Below, piece after piece: positions 7,935 to 15,350 of a stretch of 26,545 bases of DNA. The stretch's first letter is position 1. Every line of letters begins with the position of its first letter. Under the pieces are notes generated by a model. That model was not told the DNA's origin. It made no database searches and worked only from the letters and a program-made list of their open reading frames with translations. The position numbers were made by a program, and so were the translations under genes. The DNA comes from a virus, in the IMG/VR virus record IMGVR_UViG_3300044681_000293, positions 1 to 26,545 of that record, one strand, 5' to 3'.

Positions 7935-8812
7935 TTAATTCTCTCCTTCACATAATCTTGATTATTATAGTATTCAATTAACTGTTCCTTTGTGAGACTC
8001 TTCAAGTATTCCCACAACTGATTGTTGTTTTGCATATGTGGATTATGATACCAGGAGTTTTGGGTTCTTTGGTGTTCCAGATGGTATGCATGATTATCAA
8101 CTCTACCAATATTATAACCAAGAACTTTCCATCTGTGATGCCTTTCTACATCTTCTGGTGCATAAGCAATAAATCCTTCGTTCTCAAGATAACCATCAAT
8201 ATACACTTGACGATTAAAGAACTGAACCATTCCATATTCAGCCCAACCTAATCCTTGATTGCTAGGATAATAAAAGAATCGATCATCAAAACAAGTGCAG
8301 TTGTATCCAGATCCAATAAATCTAGAAACAAAATCATCATTCTCAAAGTTATCCATATCCTCTTGAGTTTCAATAGTAAATCCAAGATTTACTTTTCTCT
8401 CACCATGATTACCAAAACGATATGGATATACTACATCACATTCTCCTTGCAGCATTTGAACTGCTTGAGTATAAGAATCTAATGGAAGAATAATATCAGT
8501 GTCATAATTAACTACGATTTCGGTAGATGCTTCCATCACCATATCATTAAGAACTTTGGTTCGATGAAACGAATCATCAGTTCTAGTTTCATCTTCAAAG
8601 ATGTGACGAAGATTACTCGTATCAACTAATCGTTTGATAATAGGTAGTGCATACTCTTCAAACCTATGTTCAGAGTCCACTTCCTTAATGATTACATTTG
8701 TATCAAAGTGATGAAGAAGATATGAAGTTGTAAGGATTACATTACGAAGCCTATCTCCAGTATCAATCCTTAAAGGAATAATAAAGGTAGTATTCTTTAA
8801 GTCAGTTTTCAT
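7931..8812 (-). CDS. GT-A glycosyltransferase with galactosyltransferase-like C-terminal region
   Basis: This 293-aa protein starts like GT2 enzymes (TFIIPLRIDTGDRLRNV), has the DxD as NYDTD (102-106), and then LGWAEYGMVQFFNRQVYIDGYLENEGFIAYAPEDVERHHR compressed around 188-227. The pattern W-x-E, Gly-Phe and P/E-D-x-E-R is that of the N-terminal galactosyltransferase/chondroitin polymerase C-region (Glyco_transf_7C), which binds the acceptor. Galactose or GalNAc transfer is the family expectation, not something shown here. It overlaps both neighbours by 4-11 bases. Confidence 0.78.
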   Translation of the reverse strand: MKTDLKNTTFIIPLRIDTGDRLRNVILTTSYLLHHFDTNVIIKEVDSEHRFEEYALPIIKRLVDTSNLRHIFEDETRTDDSFHRTKVLNDMVMEASTEIVVNYDTDIILPLDSYTQAVQMLQGECDVVYPYRFGNHGERKVNLGFTIETQEDMDNFENDDFVSRFIGSGYNCTCFDDRFFYYPSNQGLGWAEYGMVQFFNRQVYIDGYLENEGFIAYAPEDVERHHRWKVLGYNIGRVDNHAYHLEHQRTQNSWYHNPHMQNNNQLWEYLKSLTKEQLIEYYNNQDYVKERIK

Positions 8813-9611
8813 TAATCATTCTCCATTCTTCAGGGAACAAATCTTTAGTAGATTTATCTATATTGTTGGGACCAAACCATTTATCTGGATAGATAACTGT
8901 TTTATTTTTATTTTGAGATAACCAAGCACCCCACCAAGAGAATGTAGAGTTGGCAATAATGTAGTCAGAACACAAAGTCATTAAACACATATCAACATAA
9001 GGATGTCCAGTTTCTACAACTAAGAACCTATCGTTTTCAAACAATTTTTGTTCCTTACACCACTTAGGATCATCAGAGAATATAACTACCTGTCTATCAG
9101 AATCAAATTCATTCAGAGCATTCTCATAATAACTAAGAGAAAGATTATAGTGATTACCAGAATTAATCAAGAAATCACCTCTACGAATATGTAAAGCAAT
9201 CGGATTATCTAATAAAGGTTTTGCTTCCTCACAGGCATCATAATACTCTTTCTTAAAGGTGAAATCTTTTCGGATATCATTTTCTATGTGCTTGAAGTAC
9301 TTCTCACTCTGAAAGTAACCAACCAGGGAAACCCCATCAGGACAATTATTAAAGAGATCCTCATCGAAAGAAAAATCAACTTCATTCCGAGAAGCATCAT
9401 CCATAAGAAATCCAACACTATCTGGTTGAATATCAAAAGCATCAAACAATTCAATCTTGAGAGTGTTTCCTAAAGAGTCCTTGACAGCATTATCATGTTG
9501 AGGAATAGTGAACTGATATCCTCTATTCCTAGCAACTCCTTTTACTGCAGCATATTGAAACATCTGGTTTCCCAGTTGTCCCATTCTACCAAGATAGTTT
9601 AATCCAATCAT
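8802..9611 (-). CDS. GT11 alpha-1,2-fucosyltransferase-like enzyme (copy 1)
   Basis: This 269-aa protein is a full-length GT11 enzyme: GQLGNQMFQYAA (11-22), the donor-binding HIRRGD (141-146), VVIFSDDPKWCK and ANSTFSWWGAWL, ending with PDKWFGP. GT11 enzymes usually transfer L-fucose from GDP-L-fucose to galactose. No GDP-fucose synthase is in the window, but a GDP-mannose 3,5-epimerase-like gene is, and GDP-L-galactose differs from GDP-L-fucose only by a 6-hydroxyl, so L-galactose transfer is possible. It overlaps the next GT11 gene by 26 bases; the two are diverged tandem copies. Confidence 0.9.
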   Translation of the reverse strand: MIGLNYLGRMGQLGNQMFQYAAVKGVARNRGYQFTIPQHDNAVKDSLGNTLKIELFDAFDIQPDSVGFLMDDASRNEVDFSFDEDLFNNCPDGVSLVGYFQSEKYFKHIENDIRKDFTFKKEYYDACEEAKPLLDNPIALHIRRGDFLINSGNHYNLSLSYYENALNEFDSDRQVVIFSDDPKWCKEQKLFENDRFLVVETGHPYVDMCLMTLCSDYIIANSTFSWWGAWLSQNKNKTVIYPDKWFGPNNIDKSTKDLFPEEWRMINEN

Positions 9612-10428
9612 CGGGAAGTAAGTCTTTTGTGTCGTTATCTTTTAATAGTTGAGGACCAAACCAAGGATCTGGTGCGACCACAGGATTTGTACGAGGATTT
9701 TGTAACCATGCACCCCACCAACTCAAAGTGCTCGGTGAAATAATAGCACCATTACACAAACTCATCAAGCACAAGTCAGTATATGGAATGAAAGAATTAC
9801 GGTAAACACCATCACCCTCCATACACTTATGAGAATATTGCTCAACACTCTCGTTAATCAAGAATCTCTCTCCAGAGAAAAACTCTTGCTCCTTACACCA
9901 AGCAACATCATCACTACAAATAAGGACCATAGCATCGTCATCAAAGTACTCAAGTGCCTTTGAGTAGTAATCAAATGTTGGAACTGGATGAAGATGTTCT
10001 CTACCTACATTATCGCCACGACGAACATGGAGAAAGATAACCTTTTCAAACTGATCAATAAACTCTCTACAAGGTTTTTGAATCTGATCAATAAACTCAA
10101 AGTCCTCACGGATTTCATATTCAATATGCTTGAAATATTTCTCACTCTGAAGATAACCATCTAAGTTCATGTTGTCCTGAAAGGTATTAAACAGGTCTTC
10201 ATCAAAATGAAAATGGGACTCATCCCGAGTAGGATAAGGCACCTGACCAACATTCTTTAGATGTTTGAGTTTGAATGGATGATGTATTCCATAGTTTGCA
10301 GTTCTTGCATTATCTTCAGGAATACACCATTCATATCCATGTTTTGCTGCTATTCCACGGAGAGCAGCATATTGGAAGAGTTGATTTCCAAATCTTCCAT
10401 TTACTCCCAGTCGATTATATCCAATCAT
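9586..10428 (-). CDS. GT11 alpha-1,2-fucosyltransferase-like enzyme (copy 2)
   Basis: This 280-aa protein has GRFGNQLFQYAALRG (11-25), HVRRGD (134-139), MVLICSDDVAWCKEQ and SPSTLSWWGAWL. Together with copy 1 it forms a tandem pair that shares YFKHIE and WFGP segments but differs at most positions, so the duplication is old and the copies may use different acceptors. The ATG overlaps the stop of the dehydrogenase gene by 4 bases. Donor GDP-L-fucose or GDP-L-galactose is inferred from the family and the operon. Confidence 0.9.
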   Translation of the reverse strand: MIGYNRLGVNGRFGNQLFQYAALRGIAAKHGYEWCIPEDNARTANYGIHHPFKLKHLKNVGQVPYPTRDESHFHFDEDLFNTFQDNMNLDGYLQSEKYFKHIEYEIREDFEFIDQIQKPCREFIDQFEKVIFLHVRRGDNVGREHLHPVPTFDYYSKALEYFDDDAMVLICSDDVAWCKEQEFFSGERFLINESVEQYSHKCMEGDGVYRNSFIPYTDLCLMSLCNGAIISPSTLSWWGAWLQNPRTNPVVAPDPWFGPQLLKDNDTKDLLPDDWIKLSW

Positions 10429-11579
10429 AGATTTACCACGAAGTATGGTTCAGTAATGTTCTCTTGCTTATCCACAAACTTAACTCTATCACCATAAGAA
10501 GTTGTCATGTAATCATAAATTTGATCAGTAACTTTCTTGTCATTATGAATATAGACAGTATATCCCCGATCAAGAAGATCTAAGCACAAACGATATTGCT
10601 GACTTTCTGTGAGAATATCAGTTCCTTTTTTATAAGTAATGGAATCAAAGTAAAAAGGTTTGTTGTTTAAATTCATCATCTCAAAATAATCGCATACAAA
10701 TGTTGCATGTTGATTATTAATTTCGTCAGTTACTGTACCAAGATTATATTGCAATCCAACCTTTTTAGTAAATGCAGCAAAAGATCTGTTGTCTCTAGGA
10801 AGGCATGGTCCACCATACCCAAATCCATAACCAAGATATTTTCTACCAATACGACTATCAGTTCCAACTGCGTTCAAGACAGAACTAACCTCATCTCCAC
10901 AACCAGCATGATGAAGAACATCTCCAAGCATGTTTGCATAGCTAATCTTAGTTGTTAAGAAACAGTTAATAGCAATCTTAGTGATCTCTGCTGCTGTTGT
11001 TGACATAGAACAAACGATCGCACGAGTTGTTTGAATCTTTTCATACAGTCTACGAATGTCAGAAATAATCTGATCATTATCGGAGAATGGATATGCTCCA
11101 AGAAGAACCATGTCAGCAGTACGAAGATCATTAATAATTGATCCTTGAGCAATAAACTCTGGGTTATAGAAAACTTTTATATTACTTGGAAGTTGCTTCC
11201 TGAAGTTATCACAATCCCCAGGATTGGTAGTGCAGCCTACGACAAAGTATTTCGTCTTAGTTACATCTTGGAAATCGTGTACAACTTGCCATACAGCAGA
11301 GACATCATAAGAACCATCTTCGAGAGAAGGTGTTGCGACAAGAGTGTAAATCAAATCACACTCTTCGATCACTTCCTTGTTGTTGGTTGTTGCTCTAAAG
11401 TTCTTAGCAACCTTAAGAAGGTTTTCTACCTCTGGTTCATGAGTCTTGATCTTTCTTTCGTTCAAATCATTCACATAATCCTCTCGGATATCTGAAACAA
11501 GAACGTCATACCCAGCTGCTTCACACAACAGGGCAAAACAAATACCAAGTCTGCCAGCACCAATTACGCCAATTTTCAT
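10425..11579 (-). CDS. Nucleotide-sugar 6-dehydrogenase (UDP-glucose/GDP-mannose dehydrogenase family)
   Basis: This 384-aa protein has the NAD-binding GVIGAGRLG (4-12), YNPEFIAQG (138-146), the ITKIAIN helix with the conserved Lys and Asn (199-205), and the catalytic cysteine in GYGGPCLPRDNRSF (Cys259). These enzymes oxidise C6 of a nucleotide sugar to the uronic acid with two NAD+. The usual STVPPGT is CTTNPGD and the C-terminal domain is short, so I cannot say whether UDP-glucose, UDP-HexNAc or GDP-mannose is the substrate. It overlaps NadE by 4 bases, and that neighbour makes its cofactor. Confidence 0.88.
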   Translation of the reverse strand: MKIGVIGAGRLGICFALLCEAAGYDVLVSDIREDYVNDLNERKIKTHEPEVENLLKVAKNFRATTNNKEVIEECDLIYTLVATPSLEDGSYDVSAVWQVVHDFQDVTKTKYFVVGCTTNPGDCDNFRKQLPSNIKVFYNPEFIAQGSIINDLRTADMVLLGAYPFSDNDQIISDIRRLYEKIQTTRAIVCSMSTTAAEITKIAINCFLTTKISYANMLGDVLHHAGCGDEVSSVLNAVGTDSRIGRKYLGYGFGYGGPCLPRDNRSFAAFTKKVGLQYNLGTVTDEINNQHATFVCDYFEMMNLNNKPFYFDSITYKKGTDILTESQQYRLCLDLLDRGYTVYIHNDKKVTDQIYDYMTTSYGDRVKFVDKQENITEPYFVVNL

Positions 11580-12385
11580 AGTTTGAATGTAGGAATAGGA
11601 TTCATTTTATGTTGATTTTGTTGATTGAACTTTGCGTATTGCTTAATCGCAACCTTTTGTTCTTCGGTAATAGGAATACCTTTCCACTGTGTAAGAGTTT
11701 GTGCATACTCAATTCCACCTTTCATAATTTCGGAATCCATTACCCACTCAAGCATATCATACGACGTTCCGATTTGATCTTCATCAGTTCTTCCGTCATC
11801 CCAAAGACCATCAGTAGGAGAGGCATCAATAATGAGTTGATCTACACCAAAATGCCTACCAAGTTCCCATACTTCAGTCTTATAGAGATCTGCGATTGGA
11901 GCAATATCAACTCCACCATCACCATATTTAGTATAAAATCCTACACCATAATCTTCAACTTTGTTACCAGTACCAACAACAATACCACCAACAGAAGTAG
12001 CAACCTGATAAAGAGTCATCATACGAAGTCTGGAACGACTATTAGCAAGTGAGTGAGTGTTAGTACCAAACTCATTCATCGTAAATTTGAATGTTTCAAA
12101 TACTCTTGTCAGATCAAACTTGTCAACGATTACATTACTAAAGTTTGATTGAAGCCACTCAAGGTGAGCATCAGAAAGATTTTCCTGTTCTTCTTTCTGG
12201 TGGATTGGCATACCTATAGCATACACAGGAAGACCTGTCTTTGCGGCAAGTGTAGATGATACTGCAGAATCAATACCACCCGATACACCAATCACAAATG
12301 ATTTAATGCTGTACTTACGTGCGTAATCTTTTAACCAAAATACGATACGATCTTCAAGTTCTGAATAATCTTTAATGCGGTTCAT
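11576..12385 (-). CDS. nadE: NAD+ synthetase, ammonia-type
   Basis: This 269-aa protein has the ATP-pyrophosphatase PP-loop SGGIDS (35-40), VVGTGNKVEDYG, KYGDGGVDIAPIADLYKTEV, then PTDGLWDDGRTDEDQIG. These are the signature elements of NadE, which amidates nicotinate adenine dinucleotide to NAD+. It lacks the amidase domain of glutamine-dependent forms, so it should use ammonia. I chose the ATG at 12385; a TTG nine bases upstream overlaps the previous stop codon (TTGA) and could be the coupled start. Inside a glycan operon it may sustain NAD+ for the dehydrogenase and epimerase, or for host metabolism in infection. Confidence 0.9.
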   Translation of the reverse strand: MNRIKDYSELEDRIVFWLKDYARKYSIKSFVIGVSGGIDSAVSSTLAAKTGLPVYAIGMPIHQKEEQENLSDAHLEWLQSNFSNVIVDKFDLTRVFETFKFTMNEFGTNTHSLANSRSRLRMMTLYQVATSVGGIVVGTGNKVEDYGVGFYTKYGDGGVDIAPIADLYKTEVWELGRHFGVDQLIIDASPTDGLWDDGRTDEDQIGTSYDMLEWVMDSEIMKGGIEYAQTLTQWKGIPITEEQKVAIKQYAKFNQQNQHKMNPIPTFKL

Positions 12386-12390
12386 GATAA

Positions 12391-13443
12391 TCAAATAATT
12401 GCGTTTACTTGTTCTTTAATCCATGCATAAGTTTTAGAGATTCCCTCTTCAAGAGTCATGGAGTAATCCCATCCTAACTCTTTTCGGATAATATCGTTGT
12501 TACTATTGCGACCACGAACACCAAGAGGAGCATCAAGTTTGTGCTGTCTCTTTACAGGAACTCCAGCAACTTTAGAAACAGTATCAACCAGTTGATTGAT
12601 GGTCACCATTTCTTCTGAACCGATATTGACAGGTCCGATGAAGTTGCTGTCCATCATACGACGAGTTGCTTCAATACACTCATCAATGTAAAGGAATGAA
12701 CGAGTCTGCTTACCATCACCCCAAACATCAATTGTGCCACCTTCTTCAGGAAGATATGCTACTTTGCGGCAGATTGCTGCGGGTGCCTTTTCCCTTCCAC
12801 CTTCCCATGTTCCTTCAGGTCCAAAGATATTATGATACCTAGCAACCCGAACAGGGATCCCATAATTACGATGATAAGCGAAAAACAACCGCTCTGAGAA
12901 CAATTTCTCCCAACCATATTCAGAATCTGGATTAGCTGGATATGCTGAGTCTTCACGGCAATCAGGATTATCTGGATCTAGTTGATTATACTCTGGATAC
13001 ATACAAGCAGATCCAGAATAGAATATTTTAGTTTTATTTACTTCCTTAAAATCGTTCAGTTGCCTTTGTGCTTCAAGAACATTCAGATTAATAGTTGCGG
13101 AGTTATGCATAATATCAGCATCATTCTCGCCAGTGAAGACGAAACCAGCACCCCCCATATCAGCAGCAAACTGATAAATTTCATCAAAAGTATCAATATA
13201 CTGAGATGCTACAAAATGATAAAAGTTGCCAAGATATCCTTTAAATTGAAGAACTCTTTCGACGAAGTTCATATCTCTTAGGTCTCCCTGAATGAACTCA
13301 TGTGCTTCAGTTTCAGAGAACTCTGGACGCTTAAGATCAACTCCACGCACCCAATATCCTTCTGAACGAAGTCTTTTTACCATATGACTTCCAATAAACC
13401 CGCCAGCACCAAGTACAAGTGCTGTTTTTTTATAATCACTCAT
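12391..13443 (-). CDS. GDP-mannose 3,5-epimerase-like enzyme (extended SDR)
   Basis: This 350-aa protein closely follows plant GDP-mannose 3,5-epimerase: GAGGFIG (12-18), AADMGGAGF (93-101), SGSACMYPE with the catalytic Cys (Cys147), YGWEK (Tyr176, Lys180), FGPEGTWEGGREKAPAAICRK, WGDGKQTRSFLYIDEC and VRGRNS. The family uses tightly bound NAD+ to turn GDP-D-mannose into GDP-L-galactose and GDP-L-gulose. Between residues about 66 and 88 there is an extra stretch (around FKGYLGNFYHF) that I do not expect from the plant enzyme. It is the first gene of the glycan operon, with a promoter and an upstream terminator at 13469-13503. Confidence 0.88.
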   Translation of the reverse strand: MSDYKKTALVLGAGGFIGSHMVKRLRSEGYWVRGVDLKRPEFSETEAHEFIQGDLRDMNFVERVLQFKGYLGNFYHFVASQYIDTFDEIYQFAADMGGAGFVFTGENDADIMHNSATINLNVLEAQRQLNDFKEVNKTKIFYSGSACMYPEYNQLDPDNPDCREDSAYPANPDSEYGWEKLFSERLFFAYHRNYGIPVRVARYHNIFGPEGTWEGGREKAPAAICRKVAYLPEEGGTIDVWGDGKQTRSFLYIDECIEATRRMMDSNFIGPVNIGSEEMVTINQLVDTVSKVAGVPVKRQHKLDAPLGVRGRNSNNDIIRKELGWDYSMTLEEGISKTYAWIKEQVNAII

Positions 13444-13468
13444 AAATTACATTAAACTCTTATTATAT

Positions 13469-13497
13469 ATTATACAAAAAAAGATGAGTTTATGCAA
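13469..13497 (-). promoter_or_regulatory. Putative sigma70-type promoter of the glycan operon
   Basis: A -10 TATAAT (13469-13474) lies 17 bases from TTGCAT (13492-13497), a weak -35 that keeps only TTG. A second TATAAT overlaps at 13462-13467. It lies about 26 bases upstream of the ATG of the epimerase gene, the first of 13 co-directional genes without a visible internal terminator. Confidence 0.6.
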
Positions 13498-13503
13498 CCC
13501 ATC
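13476..13503 (-). terminator. Rho-independent terminator before the glycan operon
   Basis: The minus strand has GATGGGTT, loop, AACTCATC (one G-T pair), followed by seven T. It ends the unit of small proteins upstream and overlaps both the stop of the 19-aa ORF and the operon promoter. Confidence 0.72.
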
Positions 13504-13549
13504 TCCATAACTCAGTCTCTCCATTTTTTTTATCTTTACCAATTGGCAT
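13490..13549 (-). CDS. Possible 19-aa peptide
   Basis: The short frame reads MPIGKDKKNGETELWRWVA and stops just inside the terminator stem. It sits between the 78-aa membrane protein and the terminator, with no competing frame. I see no convincing SD. It is recorded because small peptides of this kind fill similar gaps in the window; it may not be translated. Confidence 0.35.
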   Translation of the reverse strand: MPIGKDKKNGETELWRWVA

Positions 13550-13585
13550 ATTTAATACGGGTCATTGACTCCACCAGTATAAGTT

Positions 13586-13822
13586 TTAAGTCATTCCAGG
13601 ACTAGTATAAAGTTGAATTAATTTTGATATTTCGGAGACACCAAAAAAAGCACATAAAAATAAAACATCCCAAAGTTTTAATTTAATTGCAAAAGGTATT
13701 GTAAATAATCCCCCAATACATTTAAGCACTAAACCAAATTTAAATTCTCCCCATAACATAACTTGATATCCTATTATGAGGAGAGTATTTCCAATCCACC
13801 GAAGTAAATCAGATTTTGACAT
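13586..13822 (-). CDS. Small membrane protein, 78 aa
   Basis: There are two to three hydrophobic stretches: LLRWIGNTLLIIGYQVMLW (about 6-24), FGLVLKCIGGLFTIPFAI (29-46) and LWDVLFLCAFFGV (50-62), with Lys between them. It is an inner-membrane protein by composition. An AAAGG element lies about 11 bases before the ATG. It follows the 71-aa ORF by 36 bases and probably shares its transcript. No known family; a holin cannot be claimed from sequence alone. Confidence 0.7.
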   Translation of the reverse strand: MSKSDLLRWIGNTLLIIGYQVMLWGEFKFGLVLKCIGGLFTIPFAIKLKLWDVLFLCAFFGVSEISKLIQLYTSPGMT

Positions 13823-13858
13823 ATATTATTGCCTTTAAAGTCTTTATTGACTATTTAC

Positions 13859-14074
13859 TCAGGCAACTTCTACCGATTCAAGATCTTGATAAAGATATTC
13901 CATAAGCATTTCATAATCGTCCAGAGGATCACCAGAAAATACTACACCTTCATTTTCATAATAACGACGAACCTTTTTATAAAGTTTCGGATTCTTTACA
14001 TCAAGATAAAATTCGCCATTTGCTGCACCACGAAGGGTTTGAACGTCTTTCTTGAATTTTGATGTGAGAGTCAT
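13859..14074 (-). CDS. Small conserved-type phage protein, 71 aa
   Basis: The protein starts MTLTSKFKKDVQTLRGAANG, has a Tyr/Lys-rich middle (FYLDVKNPKLYKKVRRYYE) and an acidic C-terminus (DDYEMLMEYLYQDLESVEVA). I chose the ATG at 14074 because a consensus promoter lies just upstream (14097-14125); the frame stays open to 14125, but the extra 17 residues would lie inside the promoter. It is typical of cyanomyovirus short hypothetical proteins, and the function is unknown. Confidence 0.75.
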   Translation of the reverse strand: MTLTSKFKKDVQTLRGAANGEFYLDVKNPKLYKKVRRYYENEGVVFSGDPLDDYEMLMEYLYQDLESVEVA

Positions 14075-14096
14075 TGTTTTGTGTATTGACCTTAGT

Positions 14097-14125
14097 ATTA
14101 TAAGGGATTGTGGTGTAGAAGTCAA
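14097..14125 (-). promoter_or_regulatory. Sigma70-type promoter (TTGACT-N17-TATAAT)
   Basis: The -35 is TTGACT (14120-14125) and the -10 is TATAAT (14097-14102), with exactly 17 bases between. It drives the 71-aa ORF and the membrane protein after it. Confidence 0.82.
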
Positions 14126-14147
14126 GGCAGACAGTCTTGAGAGTGTC

Positions 14148-14375
14148 TCAAGATCCTTCTTCGTGATTCGTGTGAATTTTAACTATCTCTTCATAATTTA
14201 TATTCACGTCTTCACATATACTAACAACTTCTTTATATGGGACTATAACAGCATTTCCATGCTCACTTGTAATGATGAATGATTCTCCATTTTCAACTCT
14301 AGAAATTAATTCATCGAAATCTGATTGAAATTCTTCTACAGTAAATGATTGAAGTTCGCTAAGTTCTTGATTCAT
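14148..14375 (-). CDS. Phd/YefM-type antitoxin-like protein, orphan
   Basis: This 75-aa protein has the Phd/YefM N-terminal fold signature: QSFTVEEFQSDFDELISRVENGE then SFIITSEHGNAVIVPYKE (compare the usual start with a helix, G-E-x-h-x-h-T and a strand with V-h-h). Such proteins bind DNA as dimers and neutralise Doc or YoeB/RelE toxins through the C-terminus, here the acidic tail DVNINYEEIVKIHTN. No toxin gene lies next to it: upstream is tRNA-Pro and downstream a promoter. It could counter a host toxin or act as a repressor. It follows tRNA-Pro by 22 bases on the same strand and likely shares the 14488-14516 promoter. Confidence 0.72.
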   Translation of the reverse strand: MNQELSELQSFTVEEFQSDFDELISRVENGESFIITSEHGNAVIVPYKEVVSICEDVNINYEEIVKIHTNHEEGS

Positions 14376-14397
14376 TTTTTCATAAAGTAATTTATAA

Positions 14398-14473
14398 TCC
14401 GGATATTCAGATTTGAACTGAAATTATTCCTGCTCCCAAAGCAGGTGCCATGACCAAGTTAGGCGATATCCGG
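14398..14473 (-). tRNA. tRNA-Pro(UGG), copy 1
   Basis: The minus strand has acceptor CCGGATA/TATCCGG, D-stem GCC/GGC, anticodon arm CCTGC-TTTGGGA-GCAGG (anticodon TGG), T-arm TTCAG-TTCAAAT-CTGAA and discriminator A. It lies alone, outside the main array, behind its own consensus promoter. Its body differs from the second tRNA-Pro(UGG) at 19354-19427. Confidence 0.88.
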
Positions 14474-14487
14474 AGAACATAGAATTA

Positions 14488-14516
14488 ATTATAATACTTC
14501 TTAAACGGATTGTCAA
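14488..14516 (-). promoter_or_regulatory. Perfect-consensus sigma70 promoter (TTGACA-N17-TATAAT)
   Basis: The -35 TTGACA lies at 14511-14516 and the -10 TATAAT at 14488-14493, with 17 bases between. The TGA stop codon of the 154-aa gene (14513-14515) lies inside the -35 box. It drives tRNA-Pro and the antitoxin-like gene. Confidence 0.9.
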
Positions 14517-14977
14517 GTGTTTATCTGTATATACACTTCCCCTCCTTTAGTAGCTGCTAGTGGATATTGGTTAGTATAGTCATAAAGAACACTCCATTTA
14601 TTTTCATCCAAAAGATAAGTTCCATTTATATTATTCCAAGTTAAATCAAATTTACCAAACAATTCCCCACTAGTGCCCGTCAAAGGTTTAGGAGTACATC
14701 CCCATATATCAAAACTAAATCCTTGAGTGGGATATTGCCCATTTTGCAAATTATTTACTGCATCACTAGATCTCCAAGTAGCATAATGTGGAGAATAAAC
14801 ATCAAAGGATTGTAAATTATCTACCATTGTAAATATGTTCTGACCATTATATCTACCAATAACTGAAGAATACGGTTGATTATTTGCAGTATTACCTGCA
14901 TCTATGCCACTCAAAGAAAAATCCCAAGGTTGTCCTTGCCCGGATGGAGGTGTTACTGAAAAAAATACTGTTGCCAT
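14513..14977 (-). CDS. Hypothetical protein, 154 aa, beta-rich
   Basis: The protein is rich in Asn, Gly, Thr, Tyr and Trp with few charged residues (for example PPSGQGQPWDFSLSGID and WNNINGTYLLDENKW), which suggests a beta-sandwich or extracellular or virion protein. There is no signal peptide. I do not recognise it. It is co-directional with the 39-aa membrane peptide upstream (gap 6 bases). A virion decoration or adhesion role would fit the composition but is a guess. Confidence 0.72.
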   Translation of the reverse strand: MATVFFSVTPPSGQGQPWDFSLSGIDAGNTANNQPYSSVIGRYNGQNIFTMVDNLQSFDVYSPHYATWRSSDAVNNLQNGQYPTQGFSFDIWGCTPKPLTGTSGELFGKFDLTWNNINGTYLLDENKWSVLYDYTNQYPLAATKGGEVYIQINT

Positions 14978-14983
14978 ATTAAT

Positions 14984-15103
14984 TTATTTTTTATTACTAT
15001 GTATAAAGGAAATACCAATTATAGGAACAATAATCAGACCAAATCCACAAAGTCCTAACCATATTGGACTATTTGCAAGTGTTTCTACAATTCGAAAAAT
15101 CAT
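14984..15103 (-). CDS. Single-pass membrane peptide, 39 aa
   Basis: The frame begins MIFRIVETLANSPIWLGL and continues through a hydrophobic helix (about 14-34, LCGFGLIIVPIIGISFI) to a basic end HSNKK. The ATG overlaps the stop of the 65-aa ORF as ATGA, a strong sign of translational coupling. The function is unknown. It could be an accessory membrane peptide of the phage. Confidence 0.65.
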   Translation of the reverse strand: MIFRIVETLANSPIWLGLCGFGLIIVPIIGISFIHSNKK

Positions 15104-15297
15104 TTTCCTCTCCAATTTTTATATTCAAAGTAAAAATACTGATCCACCTCATTTAAACCTGTTAAGGGAGCATTTACACCCCATTCAGACCATTCTAAGC
15201 AAAATTGCTTGATATCATGATTATGTATTACTGAATTTCCATACATTCTCGCAAAAGATGACATAGCAAACTGATACTTTTTATTGTGGGTAGGCAT
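15100..15297 (-). CDS. Small hypothetical protein, 65 aa
   Basis: The protein begins MPTHNKKYQFAMSSFARMYG and ends FYFEYKNWRGK; it is rich in aromatic residues and has no membrane segment. It overlaps the membrane peptide by 4 bases and so forms a coupled pair with it. A weak TATAAACT element lies about 15 bases upstream, near the late-promoter consensus but not matching it. I do not recognise the family. Confidence 0.65.
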   Translation of the reverse strand: MPTHNKKYQFAMSSFARMYGNSVIHNHDIKQFCLEWSEWGVNAPLTGLNEVDQYFYFEYKNWRGK

Positions 15298-15350
15298 TGT
15301 GGAGTCCCCAGTTTATAAAGATTGCTATAAAAGTAAAAATACAGATTGCC

